NCBI GenBank assembly: GCA_025769875.1
Contig: JAGFNK010000075.1
Span: 62,001 to 126,000, forward strand
Direction of reading: 5' to 3'
DNA: 64,000 bases
Source of the DNA: Russula earlei
Lineage: Eukaryota; Basidiomycota; Agaricomycetes; Russulales; Russulaceae
Shown here: positions 50,605 to 62,529 of the stretch, in pieces
Layout: every line of letters begins with the position of its first letter
Numbering within the stretch: position 1 is the first letter of the stretch
Notes under the pieces: model-generated
Databases searched by the model: none
Told to the model about the DNA's origin: nothing
The model's input: the letters and a program-made list of their open reading frames with translations, nothing else
Translations under genes and position numbers: made by a program

Positions 50605-52636
50605 TCATTGAACTGGGTACCCGCGTTCTCTCAGCAGAGCGATAAACTTGACATCCAAAGTAGATACTAGAGAATGTGTTGATGATTTTACGTGCGAACG
50701 GAAACTATCCGATAGGGGTTGTTCACCTAGACAGAACAATGTAAGCATGCTCAAGACTCAAGTGATTGGATGCAGCACGTACCAGATAAGCTGACTGGTG
50801 GTATTACATCCCATACGTCACCCAAAACTCCGGCGAAACGTTCCTGAGCAGCGTCTGAATACTCTCTGCCGTTCAGGCCACGACAAAGCTGTTCAAGAGT
50901 CCACTTGAATTCCTCAAGATCTTCATGAGACGGTTTCCACGACTTCTCCATCAGCACAAGGACCCCTAACAAGAATTCCGTCACCGCAATCAGCCGCCCA
51001 TCTGACCTGACTTCGTCGCGCATCCCGATTCGATAACGCGTCGAACCTGAATCGTTCTCGCCGATTGCATCCGCGAGGACTGCGGCTGTCATCGTGCTCC
51101 TGTCAATGTCATGTTTGTGTTTGGCGTCCGAGAGCTGCTCAAGAAGTGCCCGCTCTAAAACCGCGGTGGCGTGCAGCGCAGCGGACGCAATCTTCAGATC
51201 GTGGTCCCGGGACAGAAGCTGAAGTTTACTCGTGGCGGTTTTCGGCAGATTCAGGGTCACGGAAACTGGTGGGTCTAAGGACAGAAACGCTTTTGATATC
51301 TCCGAGATTGCACGCGAGCACGTGATCGCGCGCCGGCGGCGTGACCCGTCTTCCATCCTCCCATCGCCATTGACGCAGGAAGCGAGCGCGTGCCCAATGC
51401 GGTGGCCAAGCGGCAACGATAACTCGGATTTTTTCGGATTGAGCAGAGATCCGATATCATCGATACGGGAGCCATGATGATCGTCGATAGGAGAACCATT
51501 AGGAGTGTCATTCTGAAGATAACCGGGGATAGCGTCCAAAAAGGCTTCTACTTCGCTGTCGTCACGACACAAGCTGAGGGTCGATCGCAGAGCACTTTTG
51601 TCCAGTTGGCTTTTGTGCTTTACCAAACTTATCAAATAGAGTTCGAAACCTTGGTTTACATGCTTCGATATCTCCTCGCATATGGTACGGACATGTCCGG
51701 AAAACCTGAATAGGAAGAGAGAGACGAGGGCGATAATGTGACCCGCATACCACAGAACAGAGGTAAGCGGCGTTTGGAAGGGGGAGTTTCGGAATACCAC
51801 GGGATGAGCGGTGAGGGTGATGTAGATGGCGGCGAAGAGACTGACGGCCACGAGAACGACGCTTGCGACCTCGTCATTGAAGGCGAAAAGGAAATCGACG
51901 AGGCCTACGAAGAAGAGGAAGATGGCGGTGTGTAGCATAAGGGAGACATTTTCGATGAACCAGCGCATGTGGAACGCTTTCATGCCTCCGAAAAGGAAAG
52001 TCCGAATCCTGACACGACGTATCGGCGTCTCTGAGCGTCGGGTGAGCCGGTTGTACCGGCGAATCCATTGTTGCACGAGTGTGGCACCGAGGCCGGCCGA
52101 GAGAGCGATGCAGAGACTGAGGAACCAAAGGATGTTCACGCGAATGGCATAGCGTGGGGCTGTGAACGTGTCCAAGGTAGGAGCGGTGACTCGCTGTCCG
52201 TTGGAGATGGCGGCTAGCTGTTGTGTGACTTGTTCAAGAAGCCTAGAGGACACATCGGTGGAATCAATCTTGAGGTATTTATAGCTTTCGATGAGAAAGG
52301 CAGCAACTGTCGCGGAGAAGACACCCGTCTGGAGACCATTTTTCCAAGGTGAATAAGACAGAAAATGCAAGGGAGGAATTTTAACGGACATAAATGAGGA
52401 TCCCATCCATGTCAGCCTTCCAACGGTCGAGCATGTCGGCGTCATGCCTTTCGGCATGTGAGAGACAAACAGCCCACATTTTTGTGGAAGGGTCATCATT
52501 GCCTGGGTGACCAGGGTCTATAGAATGTCAGTGTCAGAGAGAAGATATGGGGATTAGTGTGAGTGCACGGACCGTTGGCCTTGGCCTTCTCCGTGCCCTT
52601 TTCCTCGTCTTGAATGGCGGTCTTTTCAGGATCCAT
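50605..52636 (-). CDS. DUF6535 membrane protein, copy a (intact)
   Basis: Exons 52636-52573, 52517-52390, 52328-50783 and 50726-50605 join in frame to 619 residues. N-terminus MDPEKTAIQDEEKGTEKAKA, then MWAVCLSHAERHDADMLDRW and ADMDGILIYTGVFSATVAAF, the DUF6535 core. Transmembrane segments: VFSATVAAFLIES, ILWFLSLCIALSAGLGATLV, ENVSLMLHTAIFLFFVGLVD, VASVVLVAVSLFAAIYITLT and SVLWYAGHIIALVSLFLFRF. A long helical cytoplasmic half follows (LSLCRDDSEVEAFLDAIPGY, LQLLSRDHDLKIASAALHAT, MTAAVLADAIGENDSGS), ending LDVKFIALLRERGYPVQ. Function unknown. Copy b lies 4 kb downstream. Confidence 0.88.
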
Positions 52637-52989
52637 ATTGAAGGGAGGAAAATGGGTTGAAAAGGGCTGGTTGAGCGTCCCATGCACGCTTTTATGGTAA
52701 GGGGCTCAGGCCCATGTCCGTCGCGGGATGACATTCCGCCCGTGTACCGACGGTGAAGGGCGCAAGACGAGTTGATCAAGTGCTGTAACCGGTGCCCTCA
52801 TTCGGACAGTCGGAGATAAGCGACCACCGGCCGGCCGACATCGAGTTAGACACAAGTCCCCTCCCAGCACGCACACCACCGCCCATGGCCAATTCGCTTA
52901 GTCGAACCCTCGCTTTGAGAAAGGCGATGACACGCGCACCGCGCCGATTTATTGGCCGGCGCTCGATTCCAGGGGATCCATCAATCAGG

Positions 52990-53455
52990 TGCCAAGACGT
53001 CGCCAAGCTTTTCTGGTCTCACGAATTTCTCTCTATAATAATTGACGCACGTTATCTCATTGCCGATGTCGGCGATTTAATCTCTGCACGTGCGGGGATA
53101 TTTGCCGCAGGCAATTTCATATCCGCATCTCGAACTGCCAAACGAGCACCAGATACTTTTATGCGGAAGGCAGTATATACGTATTCGACCTGCATTGTCG
53201 TGTCATGGAGACGAGAGGGTGCAGCAGCAGGTGCCTGCGGAGCGAAAGCTGAGGTGGTGGAGAGCAAGGCGGGGATTGCTCGAGTGTGCTCTCCGATCCG
53301 AGGACGCGTCGGGGGAAGGTTCGGAGGCTTCTGCACCTTTGCTGCGCCATTTCCGGCCTCTCTGATCACGGACTTGTGTACAGCTCGATTCGTCTTTGAG
53401 AACGATCGCAGGTACGCCCTTTCGGTTGGGAGTATAAAGGTCGTGTAAGAAGTCT
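52990..53455 (+). pseudogene. Truncated copy of the 47.8-kb F-box gene
   Basis: Pieces match exons 3-5 of the intact gene. CACGTGCGGGGATATTTGCCG matches the exon 3 GTGCATGGGGATTTTGTCGCT region. GAGCACCA(A/G)ATACT recurs from exon 4, as does GTGGAGAGCAAGGCGG, and CAGCTCGATTCGTCTTTGAG recurs from exon 5. F-box, exon 2 and much of exon 4 are deleted and the frames are broken. Confidence 0.7.
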
Positions 53456-53459
53456 GCGT

Positions 53460-54699
53460 CGCCCTTGCGTGTTGCACTCTTGCGGAATGCATGTTCGAGT
53501 TACCCGCCGCGGGAAGGTGCGGTGTGGAAGTGCGTTAGGATGGGCGGTTGAGTTCAAGAATAACAGAGGAACAAATACAACGGTCTTGCAAGGATCGATG
53601 AGGCCGGAAGTCACGAAATGCACACAAGACGTTTAAAGGCCAGGGATTCCATCCCTTCCCGCAACCTCTGGCCGCAGCTATTGTGCTGCAGCGAGATCGC
53701 GCTGTAACCTCAAGTTGCACCCAAACTCATACCAAGACAACAATGCAGCCCTCCCACGAACGAATGAAAATGTACAAGCAGGGGGGGGGTGGAACGATCG
53801 GTGAGGGGCAAGGTACGAACAAGTCATGGAATGGTTCAAGTCGCATCCAACGAAGTGGTCAGAGTCATTCAGGGCTCTGATTCGCCTGTCGCCTCGTGCG
53901 GACATTCACCGCACTCGAACTCGCTCTCCGTGTGAATCGGATGGGAAGGAATCGACACACACATCTCCCTCCCTCATTACCGCCCACAACCATGCGCTTC
54001 CGCCGCCTCCACCATTCACACCGCAAGACACGCGTTCAACGTCACCGCGCCGACAAGCGCCGACGAACCCCAAAAACGAAAACGACTGGCCGAAGAGTCC
54101 CGACCAACGCCACCGCCCTCCGTCTCCATCCCTGTCTCCCTGACTTGTCCTTTCCCTTTTTTGTTGACATTCGTTTCGAGGGACGTTTACCTCTTCCCCT
54201 TAGCCACCACGTGGACTACTTGTAAATAACCTTACTCTTGCCTTCGGGGGTGAGGGAGGGGGGGGAGAGATTGTTGATCACTCAAAGAAAATAGAGAACG
54301 CCTGGCCCCATCGAAGCGCCTCGCACGCGCGGTCACCATCGTCTCGCTCTACACGTTTGAATCTGCGTTCGTCTTCTTGCCTCACCCTCCCTTCCCTTCT
54401 TTGTCTACCCTTCCTCTCGGGTGAACGCCCTATTTCCTTAGCGCAGCCCAGTCGACTAACAATCGACGAACCTACAGCACGAGGGCAAATCTTGTTCAAG
54501 TCCACCACGACTGACTGCAACGCGACACCTTTCATTTCCTTCTTAATGCAATGAGACATGACTATGCATGACTGCCGCCGCGAACCCCACTAGAATGAAC
54601 TCATCATAGATTGACTACTATAACTTATAACAAAAAACGAAAAATGTCCATGTCTTTGATACATTACACTAGGCCAAGTCCCTTTCGTACACATTGGGC
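53460..54699. other. Duplicated spacer, no gene
   Basis: Partly homologous to 49760-50604, with an additional stretch rich in short ORFs (53900-54560) that show no domain or splice logic. Confidence 0.4.
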
Positions 54700-56722
54700 T
54701 TAGTATCCGCGTTCTCTTAGCAGTGCGATAAACTTGACATCCAAAGTATACACTAGAGATTGTGTGGGCGATTTGATATACGAGCTGAGCGTATCCGCTA
54801 GTGTATGATTGCCTAGACAGACATCACGATGTAAGCATGCTTGACGATATTCAACACTTGGTCCTGCACCACGTACCCAATGAGTTGGATGGAAATGCAC
54901 ACCCCATACGTCACCCAAAACTCTGGCGAAACGTTCCTGAGCAGCGTCTGAATACTCTGCGCCGTTCAGGCCACGACAAAGTTGCTCAAGAGTCCACTTA
55001 ATTTCCTCAAGGTCTCCAACAGACGGTTTCCACGAGTTCTCCATCAGCACAAGGAAACCTGACAGGAATTCCGTCACCGCAATCAGCCGCCCATCTGACC
55101 TGACTTCGTCGCCCTTCCCAATTCGGTAACGCCTCGAACCTGAATCGTTCTCGCCGATGGCGTCTGCAAGAACAGCGGCTGTCATCGTGCTCCTGTCAAT
55201 GTCATGTTTGTGTTTGGCGTCCGAGAGCTGCTCAAGAAGTGCCCGCTCTAAAACCGCGGTGGCGTGCAGCGCAGCGGACGCAATCTTCAGATCGTGGTCC
55301 CGGGACAGAAGCTGAAGTTTACTCGTGGCGGTTTTCGGCAGATTCAGGGTCACGGAAACTGGTGGGTCTAAGGACAATAATGCTTTTGATATCACTGAGA
55401 TCGCACGCGAGCACGTGATAGCGCGCCGGCGGCGTGACCCGTCGTCCATCCTCCCATCGCCATTGACGCAGGAAGCGAGCGCGTGCCCAATGCGGTGGCC
55501 AAGCGATAGCGAATACTCGGACTCTTCCGGATTGAGCAGAGATCCAATATCATCGATACGGGAGCCAGGATGATCGTCGATAGGAGAACCAGTAGGAACG
55601 TCATTCTGGAGATAACCGGAGATAGCGTCCAGAAAGGCTTCTACTTCGCTATCGTCACGACACAAGCTGAGGGTCGATCGCAGAGCACTTTTGTCCAGTT
55701 GGCTTTTGTGCTTTACCAAACTGATCAGACAGAGGTCGAAACCTTGGCGTACATGCTTGGATACCCCCTCGCACATGGTACGGGCATGTCCGGAAAACCT
55801 GAATAGGAAGAGAGAGACGAGGGCGATAATGTGACCCGCATACCACAAAACAGAGGTAAGCGGCGTTTGGAAGGGGGAGTTTCGGAATACCACGGGGAAG
55901 GCGGTGAGGGTGATGTAGATGGTGGCGAAGAGACTGACGGCCACGAGAACGACGCTTGCGACCTCGTCATTGAAGGCGAAAAGGAACTCGACGAGGCCGG
56001 CGAAGAAGAGGAAGATGGCGGCGTGTAGCATAAGGGAGACAGTCTCGATGAACCAGCGCATGTGGAACGATTTCATGCCTCCGAAAAGGAAAGTCCGAAT
56101 CCTGACACGATGTATTGGCGTCTCTGAGCGTCGGGTGAGCCGGTTGTACCGACGAATCCATTGTTGCACGAGTGTGGCACCGAGGCCGGCCGAGAGAGCG
56201 ATGCAGAGACTGAGGAACCAAAGGATGTTCACATGAATGGCATAGCGTGGGGCGGTGAACCTGTCCACGGTCGGAGCGGTGAGTTGCTGTCCGCTGGAGA
56301 TGGCGGCTAGCTGTTGTGTGACTTGTTCAAGAAGCCTAGAGGACACTTCGGTGGGATCAGTCTTGAGGTATTTATAGCTTTCGACGAGAAAGGCAGCAAC
56401 TGTCGCTGAGAAGACACCCGTCTGGAGACCAAAGATGAATAGGACATAGAATGCAGGGGAGGAATTTTAACGGACATAAATGAGGATCCCATCCATGTCA
56501 GCCTTCCACCGATCGAGCATGTCGGCGTCATGCCTTTCCGCATGTGAGAGACAAAGAGCCCACATTTTTGTGGAAGGGTCATCGTTGGCTGGGTGCCCAG
56601 GGTCTATAGAATGTTTGAGAGACGATGTGGGGATTGGTATGAATGCACGTACCGTTGGCTTTCCCGGGGCCCTTTTCCTCGTCTTGAATGGTGGTGCCAG
56701 TGGTGGTCCTTTTAGAACTCAT
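54700..56722 (-). CDS. DUF6535 membrane protein, copy b
   Basis: Start ATG at 56722 (MSSKRTTTGTTIQDEEKGPG). The exon 1 donor GTACGT and the second intron GTCCGT...CTCCAG are as in copy a. The body is nearly identical to copy a over more than 400 residues: ILWFLSLCIALSAGLGATLV, LDKSALRSTLSLCRDDSEVE and AITCSRAISVISKALLSLDP. Near the 3' end one base is missing just before the GTACGT donor used in copy a. Splicing there would give an immediate stop (AIIH). Retaining the 64-nt intron keeps the frame open and still ends LDVKFIALLRERGY at 54700. A TATA box (TTTATAAAAGC, about 56767-56776) lies some 50 bp upstream. Confidence 0.8.
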
Positions 56723-56766
56723 ATTAAAGGGAGATGAGATGATATAGTTCAGCGCGAGACACGCGC

Positions 56767-56776
56767 TTTTATAAAT
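56767..56776 (-). promoter_or_regulatory. TATA box of DUF6535 copy b
   Basis: TTATAAAAGC on the minus strand, about 50 bp before the ATG at 56722. Copy a has only CATAAAAGCG at the corresponding place (about 52690). Confidence 0.5.
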
Positions 56777-59700
56777 GGGTGTTCAGGCATCTCCATCAGG
56801 GCCAGTACACTGAGGTGCTGGTTGACAACGATCGAGTACGGTGCTGTTTGAGGTTGTCCAACGCGTCACGAAGCGCTCAGCTGCCCTGTTATGATGATAT
56901 TTGCTGTGCGTGCGGACATCTCGGTCCGGCTCACTCTCAAACCACATCACATCTAAACTTGTCATATACAGGCAGTGCAGAACCCGATCCCTCTACTGTA
57001 TGGTGGTGTCATCTTTCTTGCCCTCGGACTGCCGCAGAGCAGCGCTCAAACCTATAATTTCACAGGCAGGCTTAGTCATTCCCGCCTTGGCGATTGGAGA
57101 TGACGTGTTCACGCACCGTCATGAATAATCGAGAGAGGACGGACGGTGCCTCGTCCGGCGCCCCGTCCAACCAACAGCCCCGCCACCAGTTTATCTAGTG
57201 TCGGACGCACGCTCGATACATGTCGAGTTTCTCACAACTTTGTGTACTCGCTCAAGACATTCAACCGCTTCTGCTGGCTAAATGGTCCCCTGGACGAGGG
57301 ACATCTCGGGACGTCTGATTCGCGCCATGTGGAGCAGGGAGCCCCTTGTCATCATCTCCTGACTGAGTTGTTTTCATTTTGCAATGGTGGCGAAGCGTGA
57401 AACTAATATAGGCGCCCGGAACAAGGCAGCAACAAGGACATCGATCAAGCTCAATGCCTAGATTGTCGTCCTTAAGCGCCTTAACACTCTTCAGTCGGCA
57501 ATCAATCCCAAAACGGGTTTTGAAACCGTGCTCACTATCCACTTCAATGTTGCTTCCTTGAGACCATCCTTGTTTATACCGAGACACCTCTCAACTCTGA
57601 CGCCGTCAACGTGTACGGTGTCAATCGTCTGGCTCAAATTCTGCACCCCAGTAAACCCAAACCTCGTCCAACAACCCCTAACGGCCTCAATAGCAAAAGG
57701 TCTATGTCCTTAAATGTGTCGGCATCCGGTGGCAGAGGCTTCGAGTCGACTTTTCAGACGGAGCACAAGTTGTCGTTATCAACGGCAGAAGAGGAACTTC
57801 ATTCCTTGACCATGCGTTTGAACTGCTTGCATAGCCCCTCTTGAACGACACTATGAGCTGCACGGCTTCTCCCCGCAGCCGCCGTCCAATCTTGAGCACG
57901 CCAGGAGAACCTCCAATGCGCCGTTATGGTAGCGCATACGCTCTAACACCGCGTCCATATAGCATTGCGCGAAACCACGGCAAGCCTCCAAGTAGTCTGG
58001 CCTCGTCCCAGACGAACACTGCGTCAGGTAACGGCTCCCGGCCTTCATCCACCGGCGACGCGGGTGATGACGACAATTGACGGAGATGTGTGCGAATATC
58101 CTCCCCACAGCACATACTTCTTCCACGTCGCACAGGCGCTGCGGCCAGATGAGTTTTTATTTGAATCAAAAATTCACCGAAATGCACGAACGTGGACCTG
58201 ACGAATAGTGCCCCGGGGCGGCATATGCGTTTTGGGCGACGGCAGAGAACCTACCTGCAACAAACCGGCTGATGAGGTGTGGGCTCATGATCGCTAAGAA
58301 TGGCTTAGATCCACTGATATATAACGCTGGAAACGGAGAGGTCTTCTCAATCGGCGCAGGAGGAGTCATCTCCTGCTTTGGTGCTGGAAGGATGCAGATC
58401 CACACAGAATCGCTCTTGCCTGCGCCTTGTAGGGCGAGGGTCCCTGGGTCAAGGCGGTACTGCCTTGGCCCCAATGGCGTATTTTGGCGCTCGGCCGTGG
58501 GCGGCACACAGCATTGCCATAAATGAATTGCATTATCAGCGAAGGCCAACGATCATGACGTACCGCCTCTCGCCCTGTTGATGGGGTCAACTCGGTGGGA
58601 TGTGATGATACAGTAGGTACCGCCGTGCCAGTGTCGGATGTGCGATTCAGTGGACGATCTGCCTAAACTAATGAGTGGCTGTTTACTCCATTATGGAGCG
58701 CCTATCGTGGCGTGGATGAATGCACCTTCAATCCCTGAGCACGGTGAGGCCTGTGTCCATCCGATACGTGCACGATCACAACGCGACGCCCGGTTTAGTT
58801 CCACGATTGCTCGATTGCTCGATACTCAGCAAAACTTCTAGTGACAATTTATTATTCTGCTGATGCTACCCCGGCCGCTACTAGCCCTCAGGTCACGTTT
58901 AGTACTCGGCATGTAGATGCTTCAATGTCTCGATATTCGTGCTGAACGCGCGCGCAGTAGTACTGCGATAATTCATCGATTGTCCTCGTTACGACCGCCC
59001 CGCCCTTCCGACTTTCCCGACCCCTTCAAGTTATTTAGAGGTTTGCGACATAGTCTCAGACTTCGGACTCGTACGATCAGAAGGCACGCTGCCCATCTAA
59101 TGAGGAGATTGTGTTCTTCATCAGGACTGCAATAAAGTGCAAAAGTTTACATCGACACATGTATTTATTTCACGGCCCTCTTTTTTTTCTTTTCACACAT
59201 TTTTAAGTTTTGGAAAAATGATGGGGGACCAACTTTTCGCTCGCACACAAGCTGAAAAGGTGTAAAAAGTTTTGCACGTTATTTGATAGTGCTGGTCTGG
59301 GATCATGGCCGGTCGGAGACTTCATTCACTCAGCCTGAGAAAAAAAAGGTTCGCTGGCAAAGCCACTGTGGACGGCACGCATCGGACGAGCCCGCGGCTT
59401 GTTTGACAATGGGGCTTCCGGAGACCCTGTCTCCATTTCAACGGGAAACAATACACTGACGGGCGAGGCTAACTGACAGTGAAGGAACGGAACACAACAC
59501 CGGTGACTAGCACCAGTTTTACCGATAGCCCCAGACGGGCACCTTCGATCCGGAAGCACGGCCGAAATCAGAAAACATGGCGCTCTTCGGCGGGCACTCA
59601 ATCCTGTTGCTATGCGCCGCAGTCGCTGCCATGCGAAAAGTACGTTAGGAAAGCGCCCGGCTCGCGCAGAACTTGAACCGTGACAGTGGAGAGAGTATAA

Positions 59701-59962
59701 TTACAGCGGCGGTCTCGGCAGTTGCGTCGTCTGAACGGCAGAGCGGTCCGACAGGTAGGATCATCAGGGAACCCGAAGGCGGCGAGGACGGTAGGAAGCA
59801 AGAAATCCTGTAAGTAATATCACTGGCGGAAAGTCAGAGGCAGGCATAAGGGGCGTAACAAAAGGAACACATCGGGTACGAAGACTCTTGGTACACAGAG
59901 CGGGTAATAACATTATTATGGTATCCATCTGCACCCCGCAAGCGCATTCCGAATCGCTGTCC
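56777..59962. other. 3.2-kb region without a recognised gene
   Basis: Medium-length frames occur on the minus strand at 58187-57924 (SSSPASPVDEGREPLPDAVF, WFRAMLYGRG) and 58549-58166, and on the plus strand near 57610-57840. None has a convincing ATG and splice model or a domain I know. Decayed coding DNA is possible at 57550-58550. A poly-T run is at about 59181-59190. Confidence 0.35.
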
Positions 59963-61944
59963 TCATACAGCCCGTGGTGACTCGTCTGGTTTGTCCCCGT
60001 AGTTGGGGTCCGGTGAGCCCGCATGAGTCGGTGAGCCTGTGTACGGCACAAGCCGAATATCGTCATCATAGCTCAAGCGTGAGACAGGTAATGCGAATGC
60101 ACCGCCGCGTGGTTCGCCGCCCACTGGGGCGTAACCCTCCACGCCGAAAGCCTTCCCAGAGTCCAGTTTCGTTTGCGCGGGCGGGCTTCGACCTCTGAGA
60201 CGGCTTGCAAAGTAGGAGAGCTCAGAACCAATTTCGACCGCAAAGTCCCCTGCGAGGCGAAATGATCAAGAGGGTGCATACTCGAGTAGAGGGACGTAGG
60301 CGTACATAGGTTAATCGAGTCCCAGAGCGGCCGCCAAACACTTGTGTGGGGAGCGCCGGGTTGTACCTGATACTCTTTCCAATTGAAAGACCACATCATG
60401 AGGAGCGAGAAGAAAATCATCTGCATAGCGTCAGGCCAGGAAGCCCAATGAAAGGATGGAAGAGCCCCATACCTCGATACATACGGTCAATGCGGTTAGG
60501 CCGTCAGCAATATTCGTAGCAGTCCAGAACTTCGTGCCGTGAATAACGCGGTTCTTCAGCGCATTAAACTTCACGATCATGTGAACCTTGGACTGGAAAG
60601 AGAGAGGACGTTCGGCATACCACAAACGACTGGTAAAATGTAAATATAACGAGGAGTTTGATAGATAAAAACTTGGCAAGAGGGCGGCGTCCGGCAAGTT
60701 CTTCCTTCGTCAGAGCATAAAACAAGATCAAGGCATACAGTGCAATGCTAAACGACATGAGCTGAATGCAATGAAGGGTCGGTTGACAATACCTGATGCT
60801 GACAAAGTCAATCGATTCTAGATAAACCTCGGCGAAGTGAACGCTATAAGGTCCCGAGGGGCATAACACGTTATAGTGTTCACATATGATCCCCGCGATA
60901 GAAATAACTGTGCCAATTCATGCGGGTTAAGTCAGGGCGGAGTGAGAGCTGGGAGACACGCGTACTGGGCCGTATTAAAACATATTGCATGACAGACCAC
61001 TATATGCTGGAAGTCAAACGGGGGGGGTGGGCGAAAATTGAAATGGGCGACTCACTTTCAGCGTGTACATGAAGTATGCCTGCGAGCGGGTGAGCGACTC
61101 TGAGCATAAACTGACGTATGACGCACTTTGGTGGGGCGATACCTCCAGCAACAAAACTAGGCACGTGTTATAAAAAAAAAAGAGCGAAGGTTGGCTAGAT
61201 AACCCTCACCGGAAGAGGAAGGCGCTTCTTGTCTTTCCGAGCGAGGGCACTTTCAGCGGAGTGCCCTATGGCAGTCGATGCGACGAATTCAATGAGGAGC
61301 AGTCTGTGAGTGGCGTCAGCAGGCGGTCGATGTCAACACGATTAGAGGACGGCTACAAGAATGCGCTTAGTGTAATGGCCTTATGGGACCTTGAGTGCGC
61401 TACTGGTCTCAGAAGGACCGATGATAACGCACCTCGTAGACTATAGAAGGGATATAGATGAGTGCCGGGGAGATAAATATGCCAGCGAAACGCACCAGCT
61501 TCGGCAAGCGAGTAGTAGGTATAGCTTCGGAAGAACCGATAGGAGAAGAACGAAACGATAGCATATACAGGGGGCATATACAAGATTCGGATTCTTTGCA
61601 CCAGTCAGATGATAGCAGGAAGGAGCCGACATGGGACGTACATCTGTCTCTGCTCGGCTGGCCTGGTGTAGTTGCTAGGGAATGTGAACTCAGAGGGCGT
61701 CGGATGTAGTGCGGTCGTGCCATACCGACAGTGTTGAATAACAGATACGGCAGAGATGATGACAGTCTGCAGTCGGGCGTAGGGATATGACCTTAGGCCT
61801 CGTGGCCAGAAAGATGGCACGCACCAGGATGGAGCATCCTCCCGCGATTGCCCAGCCGACACGATGTGAGTCCCAGTGGAGGCCTCCAGCGTTCCAAAAT
61901 TGAGACTGGTCAACGGATTGGGAGTTGTCTGAGGGACAAGACAT
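59963..61944 (-). CDS. TMEM184/DUF300 (organic solute transporter alpha-like) membrane protein
   Basis: ATG at 61944 (MSCPSDNSQSVDQSQFWNAG); several introns. In order: HRVGWAIAGGCSIL, VISVIQHCR, RIRILYMPPVYAIVSFFSYR (the R-IL-MPP-YA hallmark of the family), RSYTYYSLAEAGYEAIT, GPYSVHFAEVYLESIDFVSI, IALYALILFYALTKEELAGR, PLAKFLSIKLLVIFTFYQSF, NIADGLTALTVCIEMIFFSL and WSFNWKEYQ. The tail is hydrophilic (DDDIRLVPYTGSPTHAGSPD), stop at 59963. The fold is seven membrane helices. In fungi and plants members sit on vacuolar or plasma membranes (LAZARUS1-like). Exact transport activity is unproven. Confidence 0.88.
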
Positions 61945-62137
61945 TTGTGTGAAGCTGCGCTGGGATGGAAGAGGGATAAGAGTCAAGGGGGACTCGAGGC
62001 TGCGGTTTGCTGCGTGTGGTGTGCGGAACTGACGCTCGCTTAGTAGTGGGACTGGGACAGCAGAACCGATTGATCGAACGATCGATTTAATTGTATCCTC
62101 AACTCAATTCACATGCTCTCTCTACTACTCTTTCATC

Positions 62138-62428
62138 TCACTTCTTCCCGTGGCCCTTCCCGCTTTTCGAGCTCGGCGTAGCCTTCGGAGTCGGCGTCCC
62201 GCCACTCGAGGTCTTGGGTGTGGGCGTCCTGCCGCTGGTAGTGGTCTTCGTCTGTCACATGCCCGTACGTTAGCAAGACTGCGGAGGGGCGCCAAAAAGA
62301 ATGACCAACCGGCGAGGAAGACGTGCGCGAAGTCTCGGTGGGCGGAACGGGTGTCTTGTTGTCAGTGCCTAGTTTGCTTCCCTTAGCCGGCAATGACCAG
62401 ATGCAAAGGAAAACTCACGCTTCGACAT
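62138..62428 (-). CDS. 60-residue basic Thr/Pro/Lys-rich protein
   Basis: Exons 62428-62419, 62368-62310 and 62251-62138 join in frame (183 nt). The product begins MSKRTDNKTPVPPTETSRTS and ends in tandem TPTPK units (SGRTPTPKTSSGG, TPTPKATPSSKSGKGHGKK). It is very basic, disordered and without cysteine or a hydrophobic segment. TATA box at about 62510. The repeats resemble linker-histone or other nucleic-acid-binding tails and offer TP sites for proline-directed kinases. This is inference from composition only. Confidence 0.55.
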
Positions 62429-62509
62429 ATTCAAGTAGCTGGTTGGTTGTTTAGCTGGATGTCGTACGAGGATTTTATTTCTGATGTCCTCCTTCGCTCT
62501 CTCCTCCCT

Positions 62510-62519
62510 CCTTTTATAC
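62510..62519 (-). promoter_or_regulatory. TATA box
   Basis: GTATAAAAGG on the minus strand about 82 bp before the ATG at 62428, followed by a purine-rich stretch. A canonical arrangement that supports the small gene. Confidence 0.6.
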
Positions 62520-62529
62520 GTTTTGGAGC

